In this document: in pieces, positions 9,121 to 17,956 of the stretch | Position numbering within the stretch: position 1 is the first letter of the stretch | Layout: every line of letters begins with the position of its first letter | Source: Telluria mixta | GTDB lineage: Bacteria > Pseudomonadota > Gammaproteobacteria > Burkholderiales > Burkholderiaceae_D | NCBI RefSeq assembly: GCF_029223865.1 | Contig: NZ_CP119520.1 | Location: 7,316,001 to 7,380,000 of the forward strand | Length of the DNA stretch: 64,000 bases | Direction: 5' to 3' | Notes under the pieces: generated by a model | Told to the model about the DNA's origin: nothing | Database searches by the model: none | What the model saw: only the letters and a program-made list of their open reading frames with translations | Made by a program: the position numbers and the translations under genes

Positions 9121-9881
9121 TGCAGGTCCTCCGCCGCATCCGCACGATGGGCACGCTCGCTCCACGACGTTTCGCCGCGCGCCAGACGGCGCCGGTGCAG
9201 GGTCGACACGGCCGTGATGCAGATCGCGAGCCAGGCGGCGCCCTCCGCCGCCGCGGCCAGCACGTCGGACAGGTAATGCACGCCCAGGTACATGCGCGAC
9301 AGCGCGACGAGCATCACCATCAGGACGGCGCCGAGCAGGACGAGCGCGCGCGCACGCCACGTCCGCACCCGGCGCACGAGGTAGCACGCCAGCAGGCCGT
9401 AGAACACGGTGGCCGCCGCCGTGTGGCCGCTGGGGAAGCTGTACGTCATCAGGCTCAGCAGCGGATCGTCGAAGCTGGGGCGGGTGCGCCGGAACACGTG
9501 CTTCAACGCGACGTTCAGCAGCATGCCGCCCGGCACCGCGACGAGGCAGACGATCAGCCAGTAATGCGCATGGCGGCGCCAGAACCACAGCGCCAGCAGC
9601 GCGGCCATGATGCTCGATCCGACGACGCCGTTCCAGTGCGTGACGACCAGCATGGCCCGCGTGAAGCCTTGTGTGGCGCGGTCGTGGAACCAGTGCGCGA
9701 GCTGGACGTCGACGAGCGTGATCGTGTCGCCGGTGACGACGTCCTCGGCGATCTCCCCGAAGATCCAGGCCGCCAGCACCAGCAGTGCGAGGCCGACGGT
9801 GAGGTGCAGGCCCATCTGCCCTTCGGGCGACAGGCGGGCGGCGACGAAGCGCCGCAGGCGTGACGGAACGGTATTCAGCAT
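9117..9881 (-). CDS. PAP2-family membrane phosphatase
   Basis: A 254-residue membrane protein with the three PAP2 acid-phosphatase motifs: KHVFRRTRP, PSGH and SRMYLGVHYLSD, set among about six membrane helices. Enzymes of this class dephosphorylate phosphatidic acid, phosphatidylglycerophosphate or undecaprenyl diphosphate on the outer face of the inner membrane. The ATG at 9881 is preferred over an in-frame start 17 codons upstream because TGGAG precedes it. It is first in the three-gene minus-strand operon with the lipid kinase and phosphoesterase. A LexA-type box lies 71 bases upstream. Confidence 0.88.
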   Translation of the reverse strand: MLNTVPSRLRRFVAARLSPEGQMGLHLTVGLALLVLAAWIFGEIAEDVVTGDTITLVDVQLAHWFHDRATQGFTRAMLVVTHWNGVVGSSIMAALLALWFWRRHAHYWLIVCLVAVPGGMLLNVALKHVFRRTRPSFDDPLLSLMTYSFPSGHTAAATVFYGLLACYLVRRVRTWRARALVLLGAVLMVMLVALSRMYLGVHYLSDVLAAAAEGAAWLAICITAVSTLHRRRLARGETSWSERAHRADAAEDLQ

Positions 9882-9951
9882 ACCGCTCCAGATGGGGCGT
9901 ATTGGCGAAAAAGCCACACAAATATGCAACAACTGGTTTTTTGTACAGTAC

Positions 9952-9967
9952 CTGTAGATTTATACAG
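9952..9967. promoter_or_regulatory. Candidate LexA (SOS) box
   Basis: CTGT-N8-ACAG with an AT-rich centre (AGATTTAT) and flanking AC/TA. This is the classical proteobacterial LexA operator layout. It lies in the 164-base divergent gap between the PAP2 operon and a 70-residue orphan at 10046. A possible -10 (TATTCT, 9977-9982) for the rightward gene lies just downstream. Operator function is inferred from the match. Confidence 0.6.
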
Positions 9968-10045
9968 TAGTTGTGCTATTCTGTACCTACTCGAGCAAGA
10001 CAACTTGCCAACGCTAACGTAACCTAACTCGATAAAGGGATCGTC

Positions 10046-10258
10046 ATGTCCACTCTGAACAGCTCCTTCGGCCTTGAATATGCTCCGACGCCTTTCCTCG
10101 TGCGCCTCGGTCGCCGCGAGATCCTTGTGACGCGCGACTTCCGCAAACGCTTCTACCCGGTCAACCCGATCATCGAGTGCGATACCGGCGTCGAGCCGGG
10201 CCACGTGGAAGTGCTGCTGCTGCGCCGTTGGCTGCTCATCCTGTCCAAAGCGCATTAA
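10046..10258 (+). CDS. Small orphan protein, possibly SOS-controlled
   Basis: A 70-residue protein with no signal peptide or clear membrane helix. It is basic, with Arg/Lys clusters (RLGRREI, DFRKRF) and a C-terminal hydrophobic stretch (EVLLLRRWLLIL). Ribosome site AAAGGGATCGTC precedes the ATG. I do not recognise it. The LexA-type box 79 bases upstream is the best clue: in other bacteria small SOS genes are often toxins or cell-division inhibitors, but nothing in the protein proves that. The codon choice and length of open frame support a real gene. Confidence 0.6.
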   Translation: MSTLNSSFGLEYAPTPFLVRLGRREILVTRDFRKRFYPVNPIIECDTGVEPGHVEVLLLRRWLLILSKAH

Positions 10259-10351
10259 ATTCATAAGCTTCATCGTTTTCATTCGTTTTCTTTCGCTGAG
10301 CAGGCACCTACCCTACGGTGTTGCCTACAGACACTCAACCGAAAGAAAACG

Positions 10352-11374
10352 ATGTTCAATAAAAAGGTCGCCTCCGCTCTTGTCTCTGTTTTCGTCGCGG
10401 TCGCTTCGCTGGGTACTTCCATCGCACAGGCGGCGGACATTACCCTGCTGAACGTGTCCTACGACCCGACGCGCGAGCTGTACCAGGACCTCAATGCCGC
10501 GTTCGCGCGCCAGTACAAGGTCAAGACGGGCGACAACGTAACGGTCAAGCAGTCGCATGGCGGCTCCGGCAAGCAGGCCCGTGCCGTGATCGACGGACTG
10601 CAGGCAGACGTCGTCACGCTGGCCCTCGCGTACGACATCGATGCTATCAGCGAACGCGGCCTTATCGCGCACAACTGGCAGCAGCGCCTGGAGCATCGCA
10701 GCACGCCCTACGCCTCGACCATCGTGTTCCTGGTCCGCAAGGGCAACCCGAAAGGGATTCGTGACTGGGCCGACCTCGCCAAGCCGGGCGTGTCGGTCAT
10801 CACGCCGAACCCGAAGACGTCGGGCGGCGCCCGCTGGAATTACCTGGCGGCGTGGGGTTATGCGCTGCGCCAGCCGGGCGCGACGGAAGCATCCGCACGC
10901 GCCTACCTGGCAAAGCTGTTCAAGAACGTACCGGTGCTCGACTCCGGCGCGCGCGGCGCCACCACCACGTTCACGGAACGCGGTATCGGTGACGTGCTGA
11001 TCGCGTGGGAAAACGAAGCGCTGCTGGCCGTGAAGGAACTGGGTAACGGCAAGTTCGAAGTCGTCGCGCCGTCCGTCAGCATCCTGGCGGAACCGCCTGT
11101 CGCCGTCGTCGACAAGGTGGTCGACAAGCGGGGCACCCGCGCCGTGGCCGAGGCGTACCTGAAATACCTGTACAGCGCGGAAGGCCAGCAGATCGCCGCC
11201 AGGCACTACTACCGCCCGGTCGTCGAGCCGTATGCCAAACAGTACGCCGTGCAATTCCCGGCGATCAAACTGTTCACGATCGACGAGGTGGCCGGCGGCT
11301 GGACGAAGGCGCAGAAGACGCACTTCGCGGACGGCGGACTGTTCGACCAGATTTATCAGCCAGGCCGCCGCTGA
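10352..11374 (+). CDS. sbp: Sulfate-binding periplasmic protein (Sbp/CysP family)
   Basis: A 340-residue solute-binding protein with a Sec signal peptide (cut after SIAQA, about residue 27). The mature part begins [16 protein letters not shown] and has the family blocks [24 protein letters not shown] and [17 protein letters not shown] that form the sulfate/thiosulfate pocket. It would deliver sulfate to the CysTWA importer, but no cysT, cysW or cysA gene lies in the window, so this copy is an orphan. Start follows GAAAGAAAACG. The 3' end overlaps the convergent OYE gene by 19 bases. Confidence 0.92.
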   Translation: MFNKKVASALVSVFVAVASLGTSIAQAADITLLNVSYDPTRELYQDLNAAFARQYKVKTGDNVTVKQSHGGSGKQARAVIDGLQADVVTLALAYDIDAISERGLIAHNWQQRLEHRSTPYASTIVFLVRKGNPKGIRDWADLAKPGVSVITPNPKTSGGARWNYLAAWGYALRQPGATEASARAYLAKLFKNVPVLDSGARGATTTFTERGIGDVLIAWENEALLAVKELGNGKFEVVAPSVSILAEPPVAVVDKVVDKRGTRAVAEAYLKYLYSAEGQQIAARHYYRPVVEPYAKQYAVQFPAIKLFTIDEVAGGWTKAQKTHFADGGLFDQIYQPGRR

Positions 11375-12477
11375 TCTTCGCGCCACCGGTCCGCGTTCGC
11401 GAGATCCGCGAGCGGGGACAGGATGGCCGGATCGAATGAGGCGAGCGGCACGCCGGTCCTGACGCGCCGCGGCCAGTCCGCCTGGGCGAGCGCACCGCGG
11501 CCGAGCGACACCACATCCGCCTCGCCCCGCTCGACCATGCCCATCGCCCGCGCCGGATCGTGCAGCGAGCCGTTGGCCAGTACCGGCTTGCCGCCATGGT
11601 GCTTCGCCAGCGCGGCCAGGCTCGGGCCTGTCTCGAACGCGGGCTGCCACGCTTCGTACTCGGTCACGTGCACGTAGTCGACGTGCAGTCCGCCGACGGT
11701 GCGGAAGATCGTGGCCGCCTCCTCCTCTCCTCTCCAGCGATGCGTGAAGTCGTTGACCTTCGCCTGCGACAGGCGCACACCGACGACATAGTCCGCACCC
11801 ACCGCGGTCCGCACCGCGTCGACCACGTCCACGAGCAGGCGCAGTCTGCCGTCGATGCCGCCGCCGTAGCGGTCGTCGCGCAGGTTGATGCCTTCCGACA
11901 GGAACTGGTCCAGCAAATAACCATTCGCACCATGGATCTCGATACCGTCGAACCCCGCCTCGCGTGCACGGGCCGCCGCCTGCGCGAAGCCGGCTACGGC
12001 CGTGTCGATGTCGTGCTGCGTCATCGCGGTAGGTACGGCGTATTCGCCCGCGCCGCGGTAGAACGTCATCTGCCTGCCCTTCGGCTGCACGGCCGACGGA
12101 CCGACGGTGCCTGTCCGGTATGGATTCCCCTGCGACAGTGCCCCGGCATGCATCAGTTGCGCGATCACACGGGCGCCACATGACTGGACGCGCTCGACGA
12201 TGGGCCGCCACGCATCGCGCTGCACCGCGTTCGCGAGACCCGGCTGGTGGAGATATCCCTGCGCGTACGCGTCGTCCGTGTACACGCCTTCCGTGATGAC
12301 GAGGCCGAAACCGCCCTGCGCGAACTGCGCGTAATAGTCGGCTATCTGCGCGGTTGGCAGACCGTCGGCAGTCGCACTCACGCGCGTCATCGGCGCGACG
12401 GCCAGGCGGTTGGGCAGCACCAGCGAACCGAGGGCCAGCGGTTCGAAGAGCGTGTCGACGTGACCGTTATCGCGCAT
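11356..12477 (-). CDS. Old yellow enzyme family NADH:flavin oxidoreductase
   Basis: A 373-residue FMN-dependent TIM-barrel enzyme. Family marks are [12 protein letters not shown] near the N-terminus, [23 protein letters not shown] and GVRLS with a phosphate-binding end ([23 protein letters not shown]). Such enzymes reduce activated C=C bonds of enals and enones or nitro compounds with NAD(P)H. ATG at 12477 has a GGGAG ribosome site and overlaps the RidA stop by 11 bases, so the two are co-translated. Divergent LysR gene is the likely regulator. Substrate is not predictable. Confidence 0.9.
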   Translation of the reverse strand: MRDNGHVDTLFEPLALGSLVLPNRLAVAPMTRVSATADGLPTAQIADYYAQFAQGGFGLVITEGVYTDDAYAQGYLHQPGLANAVQRDAWRPIVERVQSCGARVIAQLMHAGALSQGNPYRTGTVGPSAVQPKGRQMTFYRGAGEYAVPTAMTQHDIDTAVAGFAQAAARAREAGFDGIEIHGANGYLLDQFLSEGINLRDDRYGGGIDGRLRLLVDVVDAVRTAVGADYVVGVRLSQAKVNDFTHRWRGEEEAATIFRTVGGLHVDYVHVTEYEAWQPAFETGPSLAALAKHHGGKPVLANGSLHDPARAMGMVERGEADVVSLGRGALAQADWPRRVRTGVPLASFDPAILSPLADLANADRWREDQRRPG

Positions 12478-12871
12478 CGCTGTCTCCCTGCCGGCGCACC
12501 GCCGCGATCGCCTCGATCTCGATCATCGCCCGCGGATCGTAGAGCGCCCTGATTTCGGCGATCGTATCGGCCGGATACGGTGCCGAGAAAAATTTACGGC
12601 GCAGCGCGACGACGTCCTGGAAATGACCCATGTCGGTCACGAAGATCGTCACCTTGATGACGTCGCGCAGGCTGGACCCGCCCGCTTCCAGCGCGCGCCG
12701 CAGGTTCGCAAACGCCTGCTCGCCCTGGGCGAGGAAGCCGCCGTCGACGATGCGTCCGTCGTCGCCGGCGCCGGCCTGGCCGGAAATGAACAGCAGGTCG
12801 CCGAACCGGATGCCCTGCGACAGCAGATAGGGTTCATACGGGTCGGGCTGGGTGATGACGCGTTCGAGCAT
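12467..12871 (-). CDS. RidA family (YjgF/YER057c/UK114) deaminase
   Basis: A 134-residue RidA-like protein. LLFISGQAG, ALEAGGSSLRDVIKVTIFVTD and the Arg in RALYDPRAMIEIEAIAAV match the family core; RidA enzymes hydrolyse reactive enamine/imine intermediates to ketones and ammonia as homotrimers. The acidic active-site residue is present (EIEA). An ideal AGGAGG ribosome site lies before the ATG. It is first in the RidA-OYE operon, suggesting a pathway that handles an imine or enone. The pathway itself is unknown. Confidence 0.9.
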   Translation of the reverse strand: MLERVITQPDPYEPYLLSQGIRFGDLLFISGQAGAGDDGRIVDGGFLAQGEQAFANLRRALEAGGSSLRDVIKVTIFVTDMGHFQDVVALRRKFFSAPYPADTIAEIRALYDPRAMIEIEAIAAVRRQGDSDAR

Positions 12872-12979
12872 GTTGCCTCCTGAATTCGAAAAGAAGAACC
12901 GGATGAGATCAACTCACCCGTGTGTGGAATAATCGTTGCCAGCGCGTCTCGCGACAAACGACGGTTTCTCAGGCATCAG

Positions 12980-13903
12980 ATGACTTCAATTCACCCATTG
13001 ACCCCACGGACGACGCGCCGGCTACCGCCCCTCTCGTCGCTGCGCGCGTTCGAGGCGGCGGCCCGGCACGGCAGCTTCAAGCGCGCCGCCGATGAGCTTG
13101 CCGTGACACCGACGGCGATCAGCCACCGCATCCGCGTCCTCGAAGACCACACGGGCCTGAAGCTGTTCGTGCGCCAGGTCCGGCAAGTCACGTTGACGGA
13201 CGCGGGCGCCCAGTTGTACCCGGTGCTGCGGGAGAGTTTCGATGCCATCGAAGCCGTGCTGGCGCGTCTCACGCAGGCGAACAGGAGAGACCGGGTCACG
13301 GTGTCCGCAACCCATGCGTTCACCGCGAAATGGCTGGTGCCGCGGGTGGGCCGGTTCCAGGCATTGCATCCCGATATCGACCTGCAATTGCACGCGTCCA
13401 ACGACACCGTCGACCTCGATACGCATGGCGTCGACATCGCGGTACGCTACGGCAGCGGCCCGTACCCGGGTCTCGCGGCGGAGGTCATGTTTGCCGACAC
13501 GTACGCACCGGTCGCCAACCCGATGCTGGGCGTCCACGCGGTCGCCGACCTGCGCGCGGTGCCACTCATCCACTTCGACTGGACGAAGGCGTCCGCCGCC
13601 AATCCCACGTGGGAAACGTGGTTCGCGCGCACGGGACTGGAATGGCACCCGTCGCGCGGACAGCTCCGGTATTCGGACGACGGGCATGCTATCCAGGCCG
13701 CCGTCGCTGGCCAGGGTGTTGCCCTGCTGAGCCTGGCATTAGTGGCCGAAGAACTCGCGGCCGGTTATCTCGTGCAACCGTTCGGGCCGGCCATTCCCGG
13801 TTATACCTACCACCTGGTCATGCGCGCCGATCCACCGCCAGGTGAAGCGGTGCGGGCCGTTGCCGACTGGCTGCGCCAGGAATCCCAGCCTTGTAAATCG
13901 TGA
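12980..13903 (+). CDS. LysR-family regulator, GcvA-like
   Basis: A 307-residue LysR protein with an N-terminal winged helix (LSSLRAFEAAARHGSFKRAA, TPTAISHRIRVLE, residues 16-75) and a C-terminal type 2 periplasmic-binding-like effector domain typical of GcvA/AmpR relatives (HGVDIAVRYGSGPYPGL). ATG at 12980 gives the usual N-terminal length; an upstream in-frame ATG at 12920 would add 20 residues with no conserved pattern. It is divergent from RidA-OYE with a 108-base gap, and LysR proteins normally control such a neighbour. The effector is not known. Confidence 0.88.
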   Translation: MTSIHPLTPRTTRRLPPLSSLRAFEAAARHGSFKRAADELAVTPTAISHRIRVLEDHTGLKLFVRQVRQVTLTDAGAQLYPVLRESFDAIEAVLARLTQANRRDRVTVSATHAFTAKWLVPRVGRFQALHPDIDLQLHASNDTVDLDTHGVDIAVRYGSGPYPGLAAEVMFADTYAPVANPMLGVHAVADLRAVPLIHFDWTKASAANPTWETWFARTGLEWHPSRGQLRYSDDGHAIQAAVAGQGVALLSLALVAEELAAGYLVQPFGPAIPGYTYHLVMRADPPPGEAVRAVADWLRQESQPCKS

Positions 13904-14052
13904 ACAAAGCGCCAACTTGTAAAGAATGACTTGAAATCCGCTGTGCGGCTACGATTGTCGTGTTCAGCAACGAACCCGTACTCACCGAGCCGCGCGGATC
14001 CGCTTGACGCGCACCGCGGCGGCGATTCTCCAACCCGAGCGAAGGAGCATTC

Positions 14053-15111
14053 ATGTCAGTGCAATTACGCAAGATTAACGAGCAGGTGATGGTCATCACC
14101 GGCGCCACGAGCGGCATCGGCCTCACGACGGCGCGCATGGCCGCCGAGCAATGTGCCAAGCTGGTCCTTGCAGCCCGCAGCGCCGATGCGCTCGACCAGC
14201 TGGCGAGCGAGCTGCGCCGTACCGGCACGCAGGTCGCGACGGTCGTCGCCGACGTCGGCAATCCGGCCGACGTGGAACGCATCGGCCAGGCCGCGATGGA
14301 GCGCTTCGGCCGCATCGACACCTGGGTCAACAACGCCGGTATCTCGATCTTCGGCCGCAACGAGGACGTCTCGCTGGACGACATGCAGCGCCTGTTCGAC
14401 ACGAACTATTGGGGCGTCGTCCACGGCTCGCTGGAAGCCGTCAAGCACATGAAGACGCGCGGCGGCGGTGCCATCATCAACCTCGGCAGCGAACTGTCCG
14501 ACGTCTCGATCCCGCTGCAAGGCATCTACGCCGCGTCCAAGCACGCCGTCAAGGCGTTCACGGATTCGCTGCGCGTCGAACTGGAGAAGGACAAGGCGCC
14601 GATCGCCGTCACGCTCATCAAGCCGGCCGCCATCGACACGATGTTCGTCGCCCACGCAAAGAATTACATGGACAAGGAACCGACCCTGCCGCCGCCGGTC
14701 TACGCGCCGGAACTGGTCGCGAAATCCATCCTGTACGCGGCCCAGCATCCGAAGCGCGACGTGTTCGTCGGCGGCGCGGCCAAGGCCTTCTCCGTCGGCA
14801 ATTTCGCCATGCCGTCCATGCTCGACCGCGTGATGCGCGCCACGATGTTCAGGCAGCAGCAGACCGACATCCCGAGCTCGCCGAACCGCCGCGACGCCCT
14901 GCACGCACCGGATCCGCAGCATGCGCTGCGCGAACGCCAGGGCATCTCGGCGCACGTGGTCGAGACGTCCCCGTACACGGCGCTGTCGCTACGCAAGGGC
15001 AAGGTGGTGGGTGTGCTGCTGGGTGCCGGCGCACTGTTCGCCGCGTGGAAGCTGGCTGGCCGCCCAGCCAGCCGCATCTGGTCGTCCAACCGTCTGCGCC
15101 AGGCGCTGTAA
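14053..15111 (+). CDS. SDR family oxidoreductase, membrane-tailed (copy 1)
   Basis: A 352-residue classical short-chain dehydrogenase: nucleotide motif TGATSGIG (16-23), NNAG (93-96), catalytic Ser near 146 and YAASK (Y159, K163). A C-terminal extension of about 100 residues past the usual SDR core ends in a hydrophobic helix (about 317-331) followed by basic residues, so it may be membrane-attached. GAAGGAGC precedes the ATG. It is followed after 9 bases by a close paralogue with the same layout, a tandem duplication. Substrate unknown; NAD(P)-dependent oxidation or reduction of a hydroxyl/keto group is the family role. Confidence 0.9.
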   Translation: MSVQLRKINEQVMVITGATSGIGLTTARMAAEQCAKLVLAARSADALDQLASELRRTGTQVATVVADVGNPADVERIGQAAMERFGRIDTWVNNAGISIFGRNEDVSLDDMQRLFDTNYWGVVHGSLEAVKHMKTRGGGAIINLGSELSDVSIPLQGIYAASKHAVKAFTDSLRVELEKDKAPIAVTLIKPAAIDTMFVAHAKNYMDKEPTLPPPVYAPELVAKSILYAAQHPKRDVFVGGAAKAFSVGNFAMPSMLDRVMRATMFRQQQTDIPSSPNRRDALHAPDPQHALRERQGISAHVVETSPYTALSLRKGKVVGVLLGAGALFAAWKLAGRPASRIWSSNRLRQAL

Positions 15112-15120
15112 GGAGGCATC

Positions 15121-16158
15121 ATGTCGATCAAACTGAAAACACTGGATGAACAGGTGATGGTGATCACGGGCGCGACGAGCGGCATCGGCCTGGTCACCGC
15201 CCGCATGGCGGCCGAAGGCGGCGCGCACCTCGTGCTGGCCGCGCGCGACGGCGACGCCCTCGACACCCTCGCCCACGAAATGCGCCAGCGCGGCATGGAC
15301 GTCGCGGCCGTCACGGCGGACGTCGGCAACCCGGCGGACGTGGCCCGCATCGGCCAGGTGGCGATGGAACGCTTCGGCCGCGTCGACACGTGGGTCAACA
15401 ACGCGGGCATCAGCGTCTACGGCCGCAACGAGGACATCGCGCTGGAAGACATGCGCAAGGTGATGCAGACGAATTTCTGGGGCGTCGTGCACGGCTCGCT
15501 GGAAGCCGTCAAGCTCATGAAGGGCCGCGGCGGCGGGGCGCTCATCAACCTGGGCAGCGAAGTGTCGGACCGCGCGGTGCCGCTACAAGGCACCTATTCC
15601 GCGTCCAAGCATGCGATCAAGGCGTTCACGGAATCGCTACGGATGGAGCTGGACAAGGAAGACGCCGGCATCTCGCTCACCGTCATCAAGCCGGCCGCGA
15701 TCGCGACGCCGTTCCCGAACCACGCCAAGAGCTACATGGAGCACGAGCCCGACCTGCCCCCGCCGAACTACGCGCCGGAGCTGGTGGCACAAGCCATCCT
15801 GCACGCGGCCCAGGTGCCGGAGCGCGACCTGTACGTGGGCGGCCACTCCAGGCTGACGTCGCTCACGGGCTACCTGATGCCGCGCGCGCTGGACCGCTTC
15901 ATGAGCCGCACGATGTTCAACCAGCAGCAATCTGACCGCCCGAACTCGAGCGCACGCCGCGACAGCCTGTACGCGCCGGTCGCCGAGCAGGAGCTCCGGC
16001 AGCGCAACAACAGCGAGCACCGTGTCGTCGAGCGGAGTCCGTACACGTCGTTCGAGATGCGGTCGGCGTCCACGAAGACCGTACTGCTCGGCGGGGCGCT
16101 GCTGGCGGCATGGGCGTTGACACGCCGGCCGTGGCAGCGGACGGTGTGGCACGCGTGA
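15121..16158 (+). CDS. SDR family oxidoreductase, membrane-tailed (copy 2)
   Basis: A 345-residue paralogue of the preceding gene, with TGATSGIG at 16-23, NNAG at 93-96 and YSASK (Y159, K163) at identical positions, and a similar C-terminal extension with a hydrophobic patch (about 319-331). Many blocks are shared word for word with copy 1 (VNPADV-like cofactor loop, FWGVVHGSLEAVK, RSPYTS/ETSPYTA before the tail). TAAGGAGGCATC ribosome site. Co-transcribed with copy 1 and ends 22 bases before a strong terminator. The two proteins could form a heteromer or act on related substrates (inference). Confidence 0.9.
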   Translation: MSIKLKTLDEQVMVITGATSGIGLVTARMAAEGGAHLVLAARDGDALDTLAHEMRQRGMDVAAVTADVGNPADVARIGQVAMERFGRVDTWVNNAGISVYGRNEDIALEDMRKVMQTNFWGVVHGSLEAVKLMKGRGGGALINLGSEVSDRAVPLQGTYSASKHAIKAFTESLRMELDKEDAGISLTVIKPAAIATPFPNHAKSYMEHEPDLPPPNYAPELVAQAILHAAQVPERDLYVGGHSRLTSLTGYLMPRALDRFMSRTMFNQQQSDRPNSSARRDSLYAPVAEQELRQRNNSEHRVVERSPYTSFEMRSASTKTVLLGGALLAAWALTRRPWQRTVWHA

Positions 16159-16180
16159 CAGGTTGACGCATTAAAACGAA

Positions 16181-16204
16181 GGGCCGGAAAAATCCGGCCC
16201 TTTG
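16181..16204. terminator. Bidirectional terminator
   Basis: Perfect 8-bp stem GGGCCGGA / TCCGGCCC with AAAA loop, TTTG after it on the plus strand and AAAACGAA before it. It lies between the convergent SDR pair and the acidic orphan gene and can serve both. Confidence 0.8.
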
Positions 16205-16222
16205 CTTTGCGGTCGATCGCGT

Positions 16223-16660
16223 TTATTTGCCCGGCGCCGGTCCTTTCGGCGGCTCGCTGCCGAGGAAATCGACATCCTCATCGGTCAGCGGCAAATTCGG
16301 AATCGATTCGATGTGATCGGTGTCGATATCGGCGCCGTCGCGCGCAAGGATGTCGCGGCCCGCGGCCGCCCGCTCGCCCGTACCGCCGAAGTCGCTGTCG
16401 CCTTCGAAGTTCGGGTCGCCCATGTCGGCGCCGGCGCTGTCGTGGGCGTAGCTCGCTTCGTTGTCGGACGTCGTGCCGGTGTCCAGGTCGAGTTTCTGGT
16501 CGTCGTCCAGGTTCGCGGCGAAGCCGGGGCCGCCGACGACGTCGCTGCCCGTGTCCGAAATATCGCTCGGGCCGAGCGAATCGACGCCGTGGCCTTTGCC
16601 CAGGCTGCGGTCGGGTGCTTCCGGAAAGTTATCCGGATCAAGAGTGCTCGTGCCAGTCAT
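16223..16660 (-). CDS. Highly acidic low-complexity protein, unknown
   Basis: A 145-residue protein rich in Asp, Gly and Ser, without cysteine, signal peptide or membrane helix; it looks intrinsically disordered. Repeated themes are D-rich short blocks (LDPDNFPEAPDR, DISDTGSD, NLDDDQKLDLD, GDSDFGG) and a Pro-rich C-terminus (SEPPKGPAPGK). ATG at 16660 follows GGAGG; an in-frame ATG seven codons upstream lacks a site. I recall similar proteins in Oxalobacteraceae carrying unsupported names, so I give no function. It is a single gene between a terminator and the porin. Confidence 0.65.
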   Translation of the reverse strand: MTGTSTLDPDNFPEAPDRSLGKGHGVDSLGPSDISDTGSDVVGGPGFAANLDDDQKLDLDTGTTSDNEASYAHDSAGADMGDPNFEGDSDFGGTGERAAAGRDILARDGADIDTDHIESIPNLPLTDEDVDFLGSEPPKGPAPGK

Positions 16661-16750
16661 GTTGCCTCCAAAATAATGCAAAAGTCATGAGGACAGGCTA
16701 CCCGCTTTCGGCGCGCGACGGCGCAACGCACGGGAACCTTCGTGGGAACG

Positions 16751-17755
16751 CTAGAACGCGTGGCGCATGCCGACGTTCACGGCCGAGCTGCCGCTCGGGC
16801 GAGCGGCGCCGCCGATCAGGATGCCGGTGCCGTTCGTGTTGACGGTGCGCGAGATCGCGGCGTAGAAGTCGGTGCTGCGCGAGACGACGTAGCTGGCGCC
16901 GACCGCGAACTGGTTCGCGTCGCGGTTGGCCAGGTCGCGGTCGTTCTTGTGGATGAACGAGGCGAGGAAGGTCGTCGAGCGCGTCATCGGGACGGCCACG
17001 CCGACGAGGGTGTCGCGGCTGTCGGTCGATGACGTGCTCGCTACGCCCGCGCCGTACGGATTGTCGGGGTTGTACAACGGCGAGCTGCCCCAGCCGCGGT
17101 TGGCGGAATACGCGGCATAGGCGGTGCCCCAGCGCGTGCGCAGGTTGGCCGCGATCAGGGAATTCTTGGCATCCATGTTGCTGCCGGCCAGGTCGTACAA
17201 ATGGACCTGGGCCACGTGCCGGTTCTGGTGCGCCGCGCGCAGCGACAGCGCACCGTAGTCGAAGCCGATCGTCATGCCCCAGGCGCGGTCGGCCATCGGG
17301 TCGCCGCCGAGCGTGTCGATGGTGTACGACGCGCCCGTGCTCAGGTGCTTGAACTGGGTGTTGTAGTAGCGCACGCCGCTGTCGACGGGCATGCCGTTTT
17401 GCGTGACGAGATTGCTGGCCTTGCCGGCCGTGCCGGCGTGGAAGGGGTCGCCGACGTCCGGGCGCGCGAGGTATTCGAAGTTGTACTGGTGGCCCAGCGT
17501 GAAGCCGCCCGTGCCGGGGTGCACGCCGATGTCGTCCAGGCGGCCGTAGGTGCGGCGCGGCTGTGCGTGCCAGGCGGCGCCATGGCTGCGGCTCGGCTGT
17601 CCCGTGAAGACGGCGATATCGTGGCCGCCCGGCGTTTCGCCGACGTAGTCCAGTCCCGAGCGCTTGCCGCTGGCGGCCGCGCTTCCCGAATCCTGTGCAC
17701 ATGCGAGCGACGTACATCCGCCCAGCAATACGCACACAACGAAACCCTTGTTCAT
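16751..17755 (-). CDS. Gram-negative porin
   Basis: A 334-residue outer-membrane beta-barrel protein: signal peptide cut near residue 20 (LACAQD), alternating short beta strands (YNFEYLARPDVGD, WGMTIGFDYGALSLRAAHQ, FAVGASYVVSRSTDFYAAIS) and a C-terminal phenylalanine (NVGMRHAF) required for BAM insertion. It matches the general porin type of Burkholderiales, a trimer letting small hydrophilic solutes pass. The N-terminal 60 residues are unusually Gly/Ser-rich and lack the typical VTLYGVVDAG start, so it is a divergent member. GAGAGGA precedes the ATG. Divergent from a secreted amylase. Confidence 0.85.
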   Translation of the reverse strand: MNKGFVVCVLLGGCTSLACAQDSGSAAASGKRSGLDYVGETPGGHDIAVFTGQPSRSHGAAWHAQPRRTYGRLDDIGVHPGTGGFTLGHQYNFEYLARPDVGDPFHAGTAGKASNLVTQNGMPVDSGVRYYNTQFKHLSTGASYTIDTLGGDPMADRAWGMTIGFDYGALSLRAAHQNRHVAQVHLYDLAGSNMDAKNSLIAANLRTRWGTAYAAYSANRGWGSSPLYNPDNPYGAGVASTSSTDSRDTLVGVAVPMTRSTTFLASFIHKNDRDLANRDANQFAVGASYVVSRSTDFYAAISRTVNTNGTGILIGGAARPSGSSAVNVGMRHAF

Positions 17756-17862
17756 GGCGTGTCCTCTCTACGCCTCAACAGTACTCGCTACATCACGATC
17801 CTATCTGTCCAATATCGCACAAATCCGCTCTCATCTTATCCCGAGTTGTTGTCAGCATATTC

Positions 17863-17878
17863 CGACATCTGCATGTCG
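17863..17878. promoter_or_regulatory. Inverted repeat in porin/amylase divergent gap
   Basis: Perfect inverted repeat CGACAT-CTGC-ATGTCG in the 201-base AT-rich gap between the divergent porin and alpha-amylase genes. Its size and placement fit a dimeric repressor or activator site that could co-control maltodextrin uptake and breakdown. Function is inferred from placement only. Confidence 0.4.
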
Positions 17879-17956
17879 ACAAGATGACAGCCCAAGGATT
17901 CCGCTTTAGAATCGCACGGGCAGCATTTGTAACTAAACTACAGAAAAAACATAACG

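Noticed and set aside
12872..12979. LysR T-N11-A operator between RidA and the LysR gene
   Set aside because: Several weak matches are possible in the AT-richer part but none stands out enough to call.
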